DNA from: Alphaproteobacteria bacterium
Lineage (GTDB): Bacteria > Pseudomonadota > Alphaproteobacteria > Micropepsales > Micropepsaceae
DNA: 64,000 nucleotides
Direction of reading: 5' to 3'
NCBI GenBank assembly: GCA_016792785.1
Contig: JAEUML010000226.1
Span: forward strand, 28,719 to 92,718
The notes beneath the pieces are model-generated. The model made no database searches and was not told the origin of the DNA. It saw only the letters and a program-made list of their open reading frames with translations. Of this stretch, positions 1 to 7,513 are shown piece after piece (positions within the stretch are counted from its first letter, which is position 1; each line of letters opens with the position of its first letter). The translations under genes and the position numbers were made by a program.

Positions 1-435
1 CCCGGCGCGGAAGGCTGTGGGGCGGGGCGCGCCCGCCCGCGCCAGCGCTTCAACGCCGAGTTCGAGCAATACTCGCTGCTCCGGTTCGGTGAAGTCGGCG
101 ATGTTGTCGCCTCGCCTTCCCGCGACGGGGTCGCGCTCAATCCATGCAAGCCACTCCGTGTGGATATGAAGCTGCACATCGTGGCGACGCGAGAGGATCG
201 GGTCGACGATGCGCTTCAAGACGTCTAACCCCAGCGCATGGGCACACAGCGCTTCGACGAAGAAGATGCCCTTGAGTCCGTGCGTCTCAAGGCGCGTCAT
301 TTGGTGTTCGATCCCCCATTCCCCGCCGCCGACGCGTCCGAACACGGCGATGTCGAGATTTTCGCGAGCGTCGACGCCGCGCTGGTGCAGCGCCGGCGAG
401 AGCTCGGTGTCAACAGTGAACAAGATCCTGGTCAT
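1..435 (-). CDS. Polysaccharide deacetylase-like protein (partial, N-terminal 145 codons)
   Basis: Reading the minus strand from ATG at 435 gives 145 open codons running off the left edge. The protein starts MTRILFTVDTE, a NodB-fold first strand with a metal-binding Asp (VDTE), followed by a strand ending GIFFVEA, then LHIHTEW and FRAG near the edge. The H-x-H-x-E-W motif and FRAG resemble the deacetylase-like proteins found in EPS clusters, so carbohydrate de-N-acetylation is likely but unproven. Its ATG overlaps the TGA of the upstream glycosyltransferase by four bases (ATGA), so the two are translationally coupled in the wecB-wecC-glycosyltransferase operon. There is no visible signal peptide, so it is probably cytoplasmic. 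Confidence 0.72.
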   Translation of the reverse strand, partial: MTRILFTVDTELSPALHQRGVDARENLDIAVFGRVGGGEWGIEHQMTRLETHGLKGIFFVEALCAHALGLDVLKRIVDPILSRRHDVQLHIHTEWLAWIERDPVAGRRGDNIADFTEPEQRVLLELGVEALARAGAPRPTAFRAG

Positions 436-1655
436 GCAACTTTGGCCGCGCGGCCAGCGGTCAAGCGTTCGTACACCGGCTCATATCTGTTGACGCTGGC
501 CGTCCACGTACGCTCGCGGATAACATAGTCGCGGGCGTTTCTGCCGATCACGGGCCACGTCTCTCGCTTCTCAACGGCCGTCACGATGCCATCTGCAAGT
601 GCCATGGCATCATCAGCGGCAAACAGCAAACCGTTGATGCCATGGGTGACGATTTCGCGATGCCCACCGCAATCCGACGCCAGAACCACGCGCTCCTTCG
701 CCATTGCTTCGATCGGCTTGATCGGCGTGACGAGGTCGGTGAGCCGACTCTTGCGGCGGGGGTACACAAAGACATCGACAAGGTCGTAGTACTTTTCGAC
801 CTCGGCGAAGGGTACGCGCCCCGTGAAGACCACCACCCGTTCGAGACCTCCGGCCGCGACAAGCCGTTTCAGTTCCGCCTCATGCGGTCCGCCGCCCACG
901 AGCAGTAGCTTTAGGTCCGCGCCGCGGGCCAGAGCTTTGGGCAGCGCATGCAGAAGGACATCGAGCCCCTCGTACTCGTAGAAGGAGCCGATGAACCCGA
1001 GAACCGTCGTACCATTCAATCCCAGCTTCTCCGCGAGAGCCGCGTCCCGACGGCGCTCGGCTGAGAAATTGGTAAGATCGACCGCGTTCGGGATGACGAC
1101 GATTTTCCCTTCGCTGACGCCACGGCTTGTCACATCCCGACGAACGCCTTCGCACAAGACGGCGACCGCGTCGGCGTGATGCAAAACATAGGACTCGAGC
1201 GAACGGCTGGCGCGATAGCGCAAAGAACCGGGCTTTACCGTGCCGGCTTCGACGCCAGCTTCTTCCCAAAGAGCGCGCACCTCATAGACGACCGGGATTC
1301 CCTTGGGATGCGCGGCCCACAACGCGGGCAAGCCGTTCAACGCCGGCGAATGGGCATGCACGATGTCGGGCCGGACTTCGTCAATCAGCGCTGACACACG
1401 GCGTGCGGTCGCCTGCATCTCGCGCACGTAGTTCACGACAGGTGCGCGCGAAAGCACATCGTTCGGCGCGGGCGTCCGATGGAACCGCCAACCCGAAATC
1501 TCTTCGACCCCAACTTCGCCGCGGTTTTGACGCGGCGTGGTCATCAAGACAGGATCCCACTTTCGCGCGCGCTGCTCGTTCACGATGCCCAGCGTGCGCG
1601 ACACATACCCGCTTTGCAACGGCAGCGAATGGTCCAACACATGGAGAATCCGCAT
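432..1655 (-). CDS. XrtA-system-associated glycosyltransferase (GT4 family)
   Basis: A 407-residue GT-B glycosyltransferase. The start MRILHVLDHSLPLQSGY is the characteristic N-terminus of the exosortase-A-associated glycosyltransferase family (TIGR04063, recalled from memory). The middle has the HAHSP strand end, the C-terminal domain has VIPNAVDL and GFIGSFYEYEGLDVLL, and the nucleotide-sugar site has SDCGGHREIV. It should add a sugar to the lipid-linked EPS repeat at the cytoplasmic face. The open frame extends much further upstream, but that part is Arg-rich antisense of wecC, so the ATG at 1655, 8 bases after the wecC stop, is the credible start. It sits between wecC and the partial deacetylase. 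Confidence 0.9.
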   Translation of the reverse strand: MRILHVLDHSLPLQSGYVSRTLGIVNEQRARKWDPVLMTTPRQNRGEVGVEEISGWRFHRTPAPNDVLSRAPVVNYVREMQATARRVSALIDEVRPDIVHAHSPALNGLPALWAAHPKGIPVVYEVRALWEEAGVEAGTVKPGSLRYRASRSLESYVLHHADAVAVLCEGVRRDVTSRGVSEGKIVVIPNAVDLTNFSAERRRDAALAEKLGLNGTTVLGFIGSFYEYEGLDVLLHALPKALARGADLKLLLVGGGPHEAELKRLVAAGGLERVVVFTGRVPFAEVEKYYDLVDVFVYPRRKSRLTDLVTPIKPIEAMAKERVVLASDCGGHREIVTHGINGLLFAADDAMALADGIVTAVEKRETWPVIGRNARDYVIRERTWTASVNRYEPVYERLTAGRAAKVA

Positions 1656-1663
1656 CGTCGGCC

Positions 1664-2905
1664 TCACCAAGCGCCGACGGTGTCGATTACGAATTTGTCC
1701 TTCAGCATGTCGCGGTCGACATGCATGAAAGCACGATGCGACACCAATAAGACTATCAGGTTCGCCGCCTTCACCGCGACTTCGAAGTCTGCGAGCTCTA
1801 GGTTTGCGTTGTCGAGCTCTGCGGGGAGCCGGTTCACATGTGGCTCGACGACCAAGATCTTGCCAAGGCCAGCGCCCGCGAGCTTCTTCACCACCTCGAC
1901 GGCAGGGCTCTCGCGCAAGTCGTCGACGTCGGCTTTGTAGGACAGCCCCAAGCAGGCAATGACGGGTTGCCGCAGCTCTCCGGCACGCTTTCTTACCTTG
2001 CTCACAACGAAGTCTGGCTTTGCGTCGTTGATCTCGCGCCCGGCACGGATCAAACGCGCGTCCTGCGGCGCACCATCGACGATGAACCACGGGTCGACGG
2101 CGATGCAGTGCCCGCCGACGCCGGGGCCGGGACGCAGAATGTTCACGCGCGGATGAAGGTTCGCGAGACGGATGAGTTCCCAGACGTTGATGCCTTGCAG
2201 GTCGCAAATTACGGACAATTCGTTCGCGAAGGCAATGTTCACGTCGCGGAAGGCGTTCTCCGTGAGCTTCGACAGCTCGGCCGTGCGCGCGTTCGTCACG
2301 TGGCACTCGCCCTTGACCACGATCTGATAGAGCGACAGCGCGAGTTGGGCGCATTTGCGGGTGATGCCGCCGATGACTCGAGGGTTGTTGACCACCTCTT
2401 CCAGAATACGGCCAGGCAGAACACGTTCAGGGCAGTGGGCAACACGAATGTCGGAAAGTTCGCCCTTCTGATGCGGGAAGGAGAGGTCCGGCCGCGCGGC
2501 GCCCATGATGGCACTGATGCTTTCCGTGGTGCCGACCGGCGATGTCGACTCGAGGATGACGAGATCTCCCGCCTTCAGCTTCGGGGCGATCGCGGCGGCG
2601 GCGGCCTCGACAAAACTCACGTCCGGACGATGATCAGCCCGCAACGGCGTCGGCACTGCTATCAGGTAGGCGTCGGCCTCTTCGTGCTCCAGCGAGGCGC
2701 GTAGCTTGCCGGATTCGACGACGCGACGGACGAGCGCGTCGAGGTTGGGCTCGCCGAAATGCGCCTTACCCTGACGAACCTTTTCGACGACACCGGATTT
2801 CGTGTCGATGCCCACGACTTCGACGCCCTGATCGGCAAAAACGGCGGCCGTCGGCAAGCCGATGTAGCCCAGTCCCACAACTTCGATCTTACGGAATTGC
2901 GGCAT
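1664..2905 (-). CDS. wecC: UDP-N-acetyl-D-mannosamine dehydrogenase
   Basis: A 413-residue NAD-dependent nucleotide-sugar 4-electron dehydrogenase that oxidises UDP-ManNAc to UDP-ManNAcA. The Rossmann motif GLGYIGLP is at residues 11-18. The catalytic lysine lies in the LSKLTENAFRD segment near 213. The catalytic cysteine is C267 in GGHCIAVDPW. The family C-terminal NAD domain follows. Its start lies inside the wecB stop region (17-base overlap), so the two enzymes act as a coupled pair making an acidic sugar precursor for the EPS. UDP-glucose dehydrogenases share the fold, but the wecB neighbour and the GHCIAVDPWF motif favour WecC. Confidence 0.93.
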   Translation of the reverse strand: MPQFRKIEVVGLGYIGLPTAAVFADQGVEVVGIDTKSGVVEKVRQGKAHFGEPNLDALVRRVVESGKLRASLEHEEADAYLIAVPTPLRADHRPDVSFVEAAAAAIAPKLKAGDLVILESTSPVGTTESISAIMGAARPDLSFPHQKGELSDIRVAHCPERVLPGRILEEVVNNPRVIGGITRKCAQLALSLYQIVVKGECHVTNARTAELSKLTENAFRDVNIAFANELSVICDLQGINVWELIRLANLHPRVNILRPGPGVGGHCIAVDPWFIVDGAPQDARLIRAGREINDAKPDFVVSKVRKRAGELRQPVIACLGLSYKADVDDLRESPAVEVVKKLAGAGLGKILVVEPHVNRLPAELDNANLELADFEVAVKAANLIVLLVSHRAFMHVDRDMLKDKFVIDTVGAW

Positions 2906-4040
2906 TGATCAGACTCCGCGCGATGCGTTCGGCCGCACGGCCGTCGCCATAGGGATTGTAAGCGCGCGACATACGCTCATATTGGACGTGATCGTCAAGC
3001 AGCGCCGTGGCGCGCGCCAGGAGCTTTTCGGCGTCGGTGCCGACGAGTTCGACCGTGCCGGAAACAACCGCTTCGGGGCGCTCCGTGGTGTCGCGCGTCA
3101 CGAGCACCGGCTTGCCAAGCCCCGGCGCCTCCTCCTGGATTCCGCCGGAATCAGTCACGATCAAATAGCTTTGCGCCATCAACCAGACGAAGTCGCGGTA
3201 GGGCTGCGGTGGAATGAGATGAACGCTGCCGATGCCGTCTAGAATCGCGTTCGCGGCCTCTTGAACCTTCGGGTTCAGATGAACCGGAAAGACAACCTGC
3301 ACATCCGTGCGACGGGCAAGCACCGCCAGCGCGCGGAACACACGCTCAAGCCCGCCGTCGAAGTTCTCGCGGCGATGGCCTGTGACGAGGATCATGCGGC
3401 GCGTCGGATCAAGAAACGGATAAGCCTTTGCGATCGACGCCTGAAGGGTGGGATCGGCAAAGATCTTGTCCCGCGTCCAAATCAATGCGTCGATCACCGT
3501 GTTGCCGGTGACGACAATGCGGTCGGCCGGCACGCCCTCTGCCTTCAGATTGGCGCATGCGCCTTCGGTCGGCGCGAAGTGCAGCGTCGCGAGTTGGGAG
3601 GTGAGCTTGCGGTTCATCTCCTCGGGCCAGGGCGAGTAGATATTGCCGGTGCGCAGACCCGCTTCGACATGAGCGACTTTGATCTTGCGATAGAAGGCCG
3701 CAAGTGACGCTGCAAAAGTGGTCGTCGTATCGCCCTGTACAACGACCCAATGGGGGTCGAACGCCGTCAGGACTGGCCCCATACCCTCAAGCACGGCGCT
3801 GGTGATGTAGTCCAAGCCCTGCGCGCGACGCATGAGATCGAGATCGGTATCGGCCTTGAGGTCGAAATGCGCCAGGACCTGATCGAGCATCTCTCGATGT
3901 TGCGCCGTCACGCACAGGTGTCCGCGCAACCGCGCATCGCCGGCGATCGCCTGCACGACGGGCGCCATCTTGACGGCCTCAGGCCGCGTGCCCACGACGC
4001 TCAAGACGCGTAGCGGCTGGCTTGCGCTTTTTGCCGACAT
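2889..4040 (-). CDS. wecB: UDP-N-acetylglucosamine 2-epimerase (non-hydrolysing)
   Basis: A 383-residue GT-B-fold epimerase interconverting UDP-GlcNAc and UDP-ManNAc. Family motifs in order are VVGTRPEAVKMAPV near residue 15, VVQGDTTTT, HVEAGLRTGNIYSPWPEE, VTGHRRENF, and near the C-terminus SDSGGIQEEAPGLGKPVLV with RDTTERPEA. It is first in the minus-strand operon wecB-wecC-glycosyltransferase-deacetylase. The 122-base spacer upstream to the sugar transferase shows no terminator I can identify, so transcription may continue from that gene. Confidence 0.95.
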   Translation of the reverse strand: MSAKSASQPLRVLSVVGTRPEAVKMAPVVQAIAGDARLRGHLCVTAQHREMLDQVLAHFDLKADTDLDLMRRAQGLDYITSAVLEGMGPVLTAFDPHWVVVQGDTTTTFAASLAAFYRKIKVAHVEAGLRTGNIYSPWPEEMNRKLTSQLATLHFAPTEGACANLKAEGVPADRIVVTGNTVIDALIWTRDKIFADPTLQASIAKAYPFLDPTRRMILVTGHRRENFDGGLERVFRALAVLARRTDVQVVFPVHLNPKVQEAANAILDGIGSVHLIPPQPYRDFVWLMAQSYLIVTDSGGIQEEAPGLGKPVLVTRDTTERPEAVVSGTVELVGTDAEKLLARATALLDDHVQYERMSRAYNPYGDGRAAERIARSLINAAIP

Positions 4041-4162
4041 AAGACCGATGAACTATGGTTGCCGGCCCGACATGAGCACATCTTTCAGGCGATTGGTACC
4101 TGCAGCTTGCGTGAACTTTAAGAACGCAAAGGCCGGCCGAATTAACCGTTCCCCGCCATCCC

Positions 4163-5587
4163 TCAGCGGCTGCCGTGACCGAATAACACGACACGCACGG
4201 TCTGAACGAGAATGGCCGCATCGAGCAGCGAGTCGTTGTTTTTCACGTAGTAGAGATCGTAGGCGAGCTTGCGCTTGGCGTCTTCCATCGAGGCGCCGTA
4301 CTGATAGTTGACTTGCGCCCAACCGGTGATGCCGGGACGCACCCGATGGCGCAGATCATAGAACGGGATTTCCTTGCGGATCTGTTCGACGAAATAGGGG
4401 CGCTCCGGGCGGGGCCCGATGAAGCTCATGTCGCCCTTCAGCACGTTAATGACCTGCGGGATCTCGTCAATCCGGGTCTTGCGGATGACGCGCCCTACCC
4501 GCGTCACGCGGTCGTCACCGTTGGACGCCCAGCGTGGAACGCCATCGTGCTCTGCGTCGACACGCATGCTCCGCAATTTCAGAATCTTGAAAACCTTGCC
4601 GTCGAGACCCACGCGCTCTTGCGTGAAAAAGACCGGGCCGCGGCTGTCCAACTTAATGAATGCGGCCGCGATCGCGAGCAAGGGTGCGGCGAGCACCAGG
4701 CCCAGCAGGCTGACCACCACATCGATCACGCGCTTGACCGAGCGGCGCGGCAGATTGAGACGGAACCCGTCGGCGAAAGCGAGCCAGCCCGCCCCGACGT
4801 GGTCGATATCGATCTGCCCGGCTTCGCGCTCCCAAAAGGAGAGGTAGTCCGTGACCTGAATTCCCTGGAGGCGACAGCGAAGCAACTCCTCCACGGGTAG
4901 GCCGCGGCGGTCGTCGGTTGCAACGATGATTTCCTCGGCGTGCAATGATTCAGCCAAGCGGGCGTAGGGCGCGGGCCGGGCAAAAGGCCTTGCCCGCGCG
5001 ACGATATTGCCGAGCGAAACGGTGTTGCCGCCAACAACGTTGCGGCCCTGGGCCAGACGGCCCACACACCGCAAGTGGCTTGACCCTTCGTTGCTGACGA
5101 AGTTCGACACTGTATCGGCCAGCGTGCCTTGGCCAAGGATGACCACGCGCCGCTTGAGCAGGTCGAGGTTCAGCGTCCAAAACAAAAGAACGCGTATCGC
5201 GAAGATCGCCGCAAAGAACACGGCAATCGCAACGGTGAGAATGCCGATGTACCAACCGAAGGGAAGATCGGCCGCGGACTTCAAAATGCCGACAACCGCC
5301 ACGGTCGGGAGAAGCACCATCTGGGACGCGAGAACAAAGCGTTGCGCAAACACCCGGAAGTCGACGAACGCATCGCGGTTATAGAGACCCGTGGCCGCCA
5401 CGATGAGAAGGAACGTGCCCGTGACGAGCAGCGCCTCGTAGACTTCGAGGTCCACGACGTCGTCGAAATAGCAGGCTTCGCACTTGCCAATGAAACCAAG
5501 CGCCCAAAGCCCGCACAAGAACAGCGCGCCTTCAGCCAACGCGAGCACAATTGTCGGAAGTCCGACGTAGTGTCGGAGAATTCTCAT
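4163..5587 (-). CDS. XrtA-type initiating sugar-phosphate transferase (polyprenyl glycosylphosphotransferase)
   Basis: A 474-residue membrane protein. Four predicted N-terminal transmembrane helices are followed by a CoA-binding-like domain (VVILGQGTLAD), a further hydrophobic helix after KRVIDVVVSLLGL, and the C-terminal bacterial sugar transferase domain with KILKLRSM, RIDEIPQ, GDMSFIGPRPERP and RPGITGWAQVNY. It transfers the first sugar-1-phosphate to undecaprenyl phosphate. Architecture matches the XrtA/PEP-CTERM sugar transferase family (TIGR03013, from memory). The start ATG at 5587 gives the family-like opening MRILRHYVG; an in-frame ATG 29 codons upstream would add residues unlike the family. 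Confidence 0.9.
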   Translation of the reverse strand: MRILRHYVGLPTIVLALAEGALFLCGLWALGFIGKCEACYFDDVVDLEVYEALLVTGTFLLIVAATGLYNRDAFVDFRVFAQRFVLASQMVLLPTVAVVGILKSAADLPFGWYIGILTVAIAVFFAAIFAIRVLLFWTLNLDLLKRRVVILGQGTLADTVSNFVSNEGSSHLRCVGRLAQGRNVVGGNTVSLGNIVARARPFARPAPYARLAESLHAEEIIVATDDRRGLPVEELLRCRLQGIQVTDYLSFWEREAGQIDIDHVGAGWLAFADGFRLNLPRRSVKRVIDVVVSLLGLVLAAPLLAIAAAFIKLDSRGPVFFTQERVGLDGKVFKILKLRSMRVDAEHDGVPRWASNGDDRVTRVGRVIRKTRIDEIPQVINVLKGDMSFIGPRPERPYFVEQIRKEIPFYDLRHRVRPGITGWAQVNYQYGASMEDAKRKLAYDLYYVKNNDSLLDAAILVQTVRVVLFGHGSR

Positions 5588-5915
5588 GCCGTCCCCCAAA
5601 CAGCCCTGCGCGCACCCCATGCGCGAATTCAGGACCGCCCCATTCCCCAATAGGCACCTTAACTCAATCACCAAACTGTCATGATTCCTAGGCCCCTTCT
5701 TTCATTCGAAGCCGCTCTGCCCGGACGACCCTTGATCATGTTGAACGCGATAGCCCCGACGAGGCCCGCCGCCACGCCCACTTGCAACTACCTGATTCGG
5801 CGTGATTATTTGGGGCTCGAAGGCATGCCATCCCGCCGCGTGCCGCTTTTGTCCGCCTGCGGACAAGTGCTAACTCAGGTAAGACGAAGTTCGTGTCTGT
5901 GATCTTGCCGTCACA
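5588..5915. other. Divergent intergenic region with inverted repeat
   Basis: A 328-base spacer between the divergently transcribed sugar transferase and the next glycosyltransferase. It should hold both promoters, but I cannot name a convincing -35/-10 pair. At 5849-5866 an 8-bp perfect inverted repeat (TTGTCCGC, 2-base loop, GCGGACAA) lies about 50 bases ahead of the plus-strand gene. It has no T tract, so an operator or leader hairpin is likelier than a terminator. A 73-codon open frame at 5681-5902 has no recognisable protein character. Confidence 0.4.
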
Positions 5916-7169
5916 TTGAGGGATAGAGCCCGCTTGGCCGCGCTTCGCGTTCTGACGTTCACCACGCTTTTCCCCAATTCGCAAAGGCCCAATCACGGCG
6001 TCTTCGTCGAAAACCGGCTGCGTCAGACCGCATCCCGGCACGGGTTGCAGGCCACCGTTCTGGCACCGGTTCCGTTCTTCCCCTTTCGGTCGGCGACATT
6101 CGGGGCGTATGCGGCGTTCGCCCGCGTCCCCCGGCGCGAGGAGCGGCACGGGTTCACTGTCCATCACCCGCGGTATCTCGTCATACCGAAGGTCGGCATG
6201 ACCGCCGCCGCATGGCTGCTCTACAGGGGCGCTCTTGCGGCGTGCAAGCGTCTGGGACTTGACCGAACGACGATCGATGTCATCGACGCACACTACTTCT
6301 ATCCCGACGGGGTGGCCGCCGCTTGGCTCGCACGCGCATTGAATCTACCGTTCGTGGTGACCGCGCGCGGCACAGATCTCAACGTCCTGCCGCAGTACCA
6401 GGGCGTGCGCCGGCAAATACTCTGGGCCGCCTCACAGGCAAGCGCGGTGATCACCGTGTCGGAGGCGCTGCGCCAGCAGTATCTGACACTGGGCGCAGAG
6501 GGACGAAAGGCTGCTGTCCTGCGAAACGGCGTCGATCTCACCGCCTTCAAACCTGTCGAACGCGAGGCGGCGCGCAAACTCTACGGCGTCACGGGGTTCA
6601 CCATCGTGTCCGTCGGCAACCTGGTACCGCTTAAGGGGCATGCGCTGACGATCGAGGCGATGGCCTCTCTACCCGACTGCCAGCTTCTGATTGCGGGCGG
6701 CGGACCACTGCGCGCGTCGCTTCAAGAAACTGCCCGAGCGATGGGTGTTAGCGAGCGGGTGCGATTGTTGGGCGAGGTGCCGCACGCCGAGTTACCTCGG
6801 CTCTTCTCTGCAGCGGATGTGTCCGTTTTGATGTCGGAGCGAGAGGGGTGGGCGAATGTGCTGCTCGAGTCCATGGCATGCGGTACGCCGGTGCTGGCTA
6901 CCCGCGTGGGTGGGAATGCGGAGGCCATCACGGCCGTTGCGGCCGGAGGCTTGCTGAAAGATCGTTCCGTTGCGGCGCTTGTCGCTGCGGTGCGTGACTT
7001 TCGCGCTCGCGGAGGCGACCGCGCGGCGACGCGGCGCCATGCCGAAGCATTTGGGTGGTCGGCGGTGGCGGCCGGCAATCATGCCCTCTTGGCGGCTGCG
7101 GCGGACGGCACATGTTCCGAGCGGCCGGCACAAGAAATCGTCGACCGCGCAATGCACACCATCGACTGA
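5916..7169 (+). CDS. Glycosyltransferase family 4 protein
   Basis: A GT-B glycosyltransferase of about 417 residues. The N-terminal domain starts RVLTFTTLFPNSQRPNHG with FVENRLRQ. It then has DVIDAHYFYPDGVAAA, TARGTDLN, VLRNGVDLTAF opening the C-terminal domain, SVGNLVPLKGH, the sugar-nucleotide region MSEREGWANVLLESMACGTPV, and ATRVGGNAE. It likely extends the EPS repeat unit in the cytoplasm. No ATG is available near the first conserved strand. TTG at 5916 and TTG at 5934 (after AGGGA at 5919) are both possible starts. It is divergent from the initiating sugar transferase. Confidence 0.85.
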   Translation: MRDRARLAALRVLTFTTLFPNSQRPNHGVFVENRLRQTASRHGLQATVLAPVPFFPFRSATFGAYAAFARVPRREERHGFTVHHPRYLVIPKVGMTAAAWLLYRGALAACKRLGLDRTTIDVIDAHYFYPDGVAAAWLARALNLPFVVTARGTDLNVLPQYQGVRRQILWAASQASAVITVSEALRQQYLTLGAEGRKAAVLRNGVDLTAFKPVEREAARKLYGVTGFTIVSVGNLVPLKGHALTIEAMASLPDCQLLIAGGGPLRASLQETARAMGVSERVRLLGEVPHAELPRLFSAADVSVLMSEREGWANVLLESMACGTPVLATRVGGNAEAITAVAAGGLLKDRSVAALVAAVRDFRARGGDRAATRRHAEAFGWSAVAAGNHALLAAAADGTCSERPAQEIVDRAMHTID

Positions 7170-7353
7170 CGCAACCCACCTTCAACTACGTGTGGTTGAC
7201 CAGGGCGCGCCTGCACATCCCACGCGCGGTTTTCCCGCAGGAATTGCGGCCTCAGAATGCCATGGTCGCTGTCGACGCAATTCTCGATTTGGTAGACATG
7301 CTTGCGTGATGATTCGCCCCCTGCATCACATACAGCTCACGAGTTCCGCCCCG

Positions 7354-7512
7354 ATGAAACTGCTGTTGCGACCTGAATTGCCGTTGACCGATGAAGCGTT
7401 CGGGCAGCCTCAGGAAGAACTGCTGCCGCTCAAGTGGAGCATCGCCGTGTGGCTGGTTCTGGCGGCGCTTTCGTGGGGCGCCGTCTATTTCGTGCTGTCG
7501 CTCATCCTATAG
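7354..7512 (+). CDS. Small single-pass membrane protein (52 aa)
   Basis: A 52-codon frame from ATG 7354 with an acidic soluble N-terminus (about 28 residues) and one clear transmembrane helix near the C-terminus (SIAVWLVLAALSWGAVYFVL). An in-frame ATG at 7309 would add 15 residues. It ends one base before the convergent amidotransferase stop. The family is not recognised. The hydrophobic helix, sensible composition and position inside the EPS locus argue for a real gene, but the ribosome binding site is weak and a chance frame cannot be excluded. Confidence 0.45.
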   Translation: MKLLLRPELPLTDEAFGQPQEELLPLKWSIAVWLVLAALSWGAVYFVLSLIL

Positions 7513-7513
7513 C

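Noticed and set aside
1656..2354. N-terminal extension of the first glycosyltransferase frame
   Set aside because: The extension is antisense-like, Arg-rich and overlaps wecC; the family start is at 1655.
5681..5902. A 73-codon plus-strand frame in the divergent spacer
   Set aside because: No ribosome binding site, motif or hydrophobic pattern; more likely promoter DNA.
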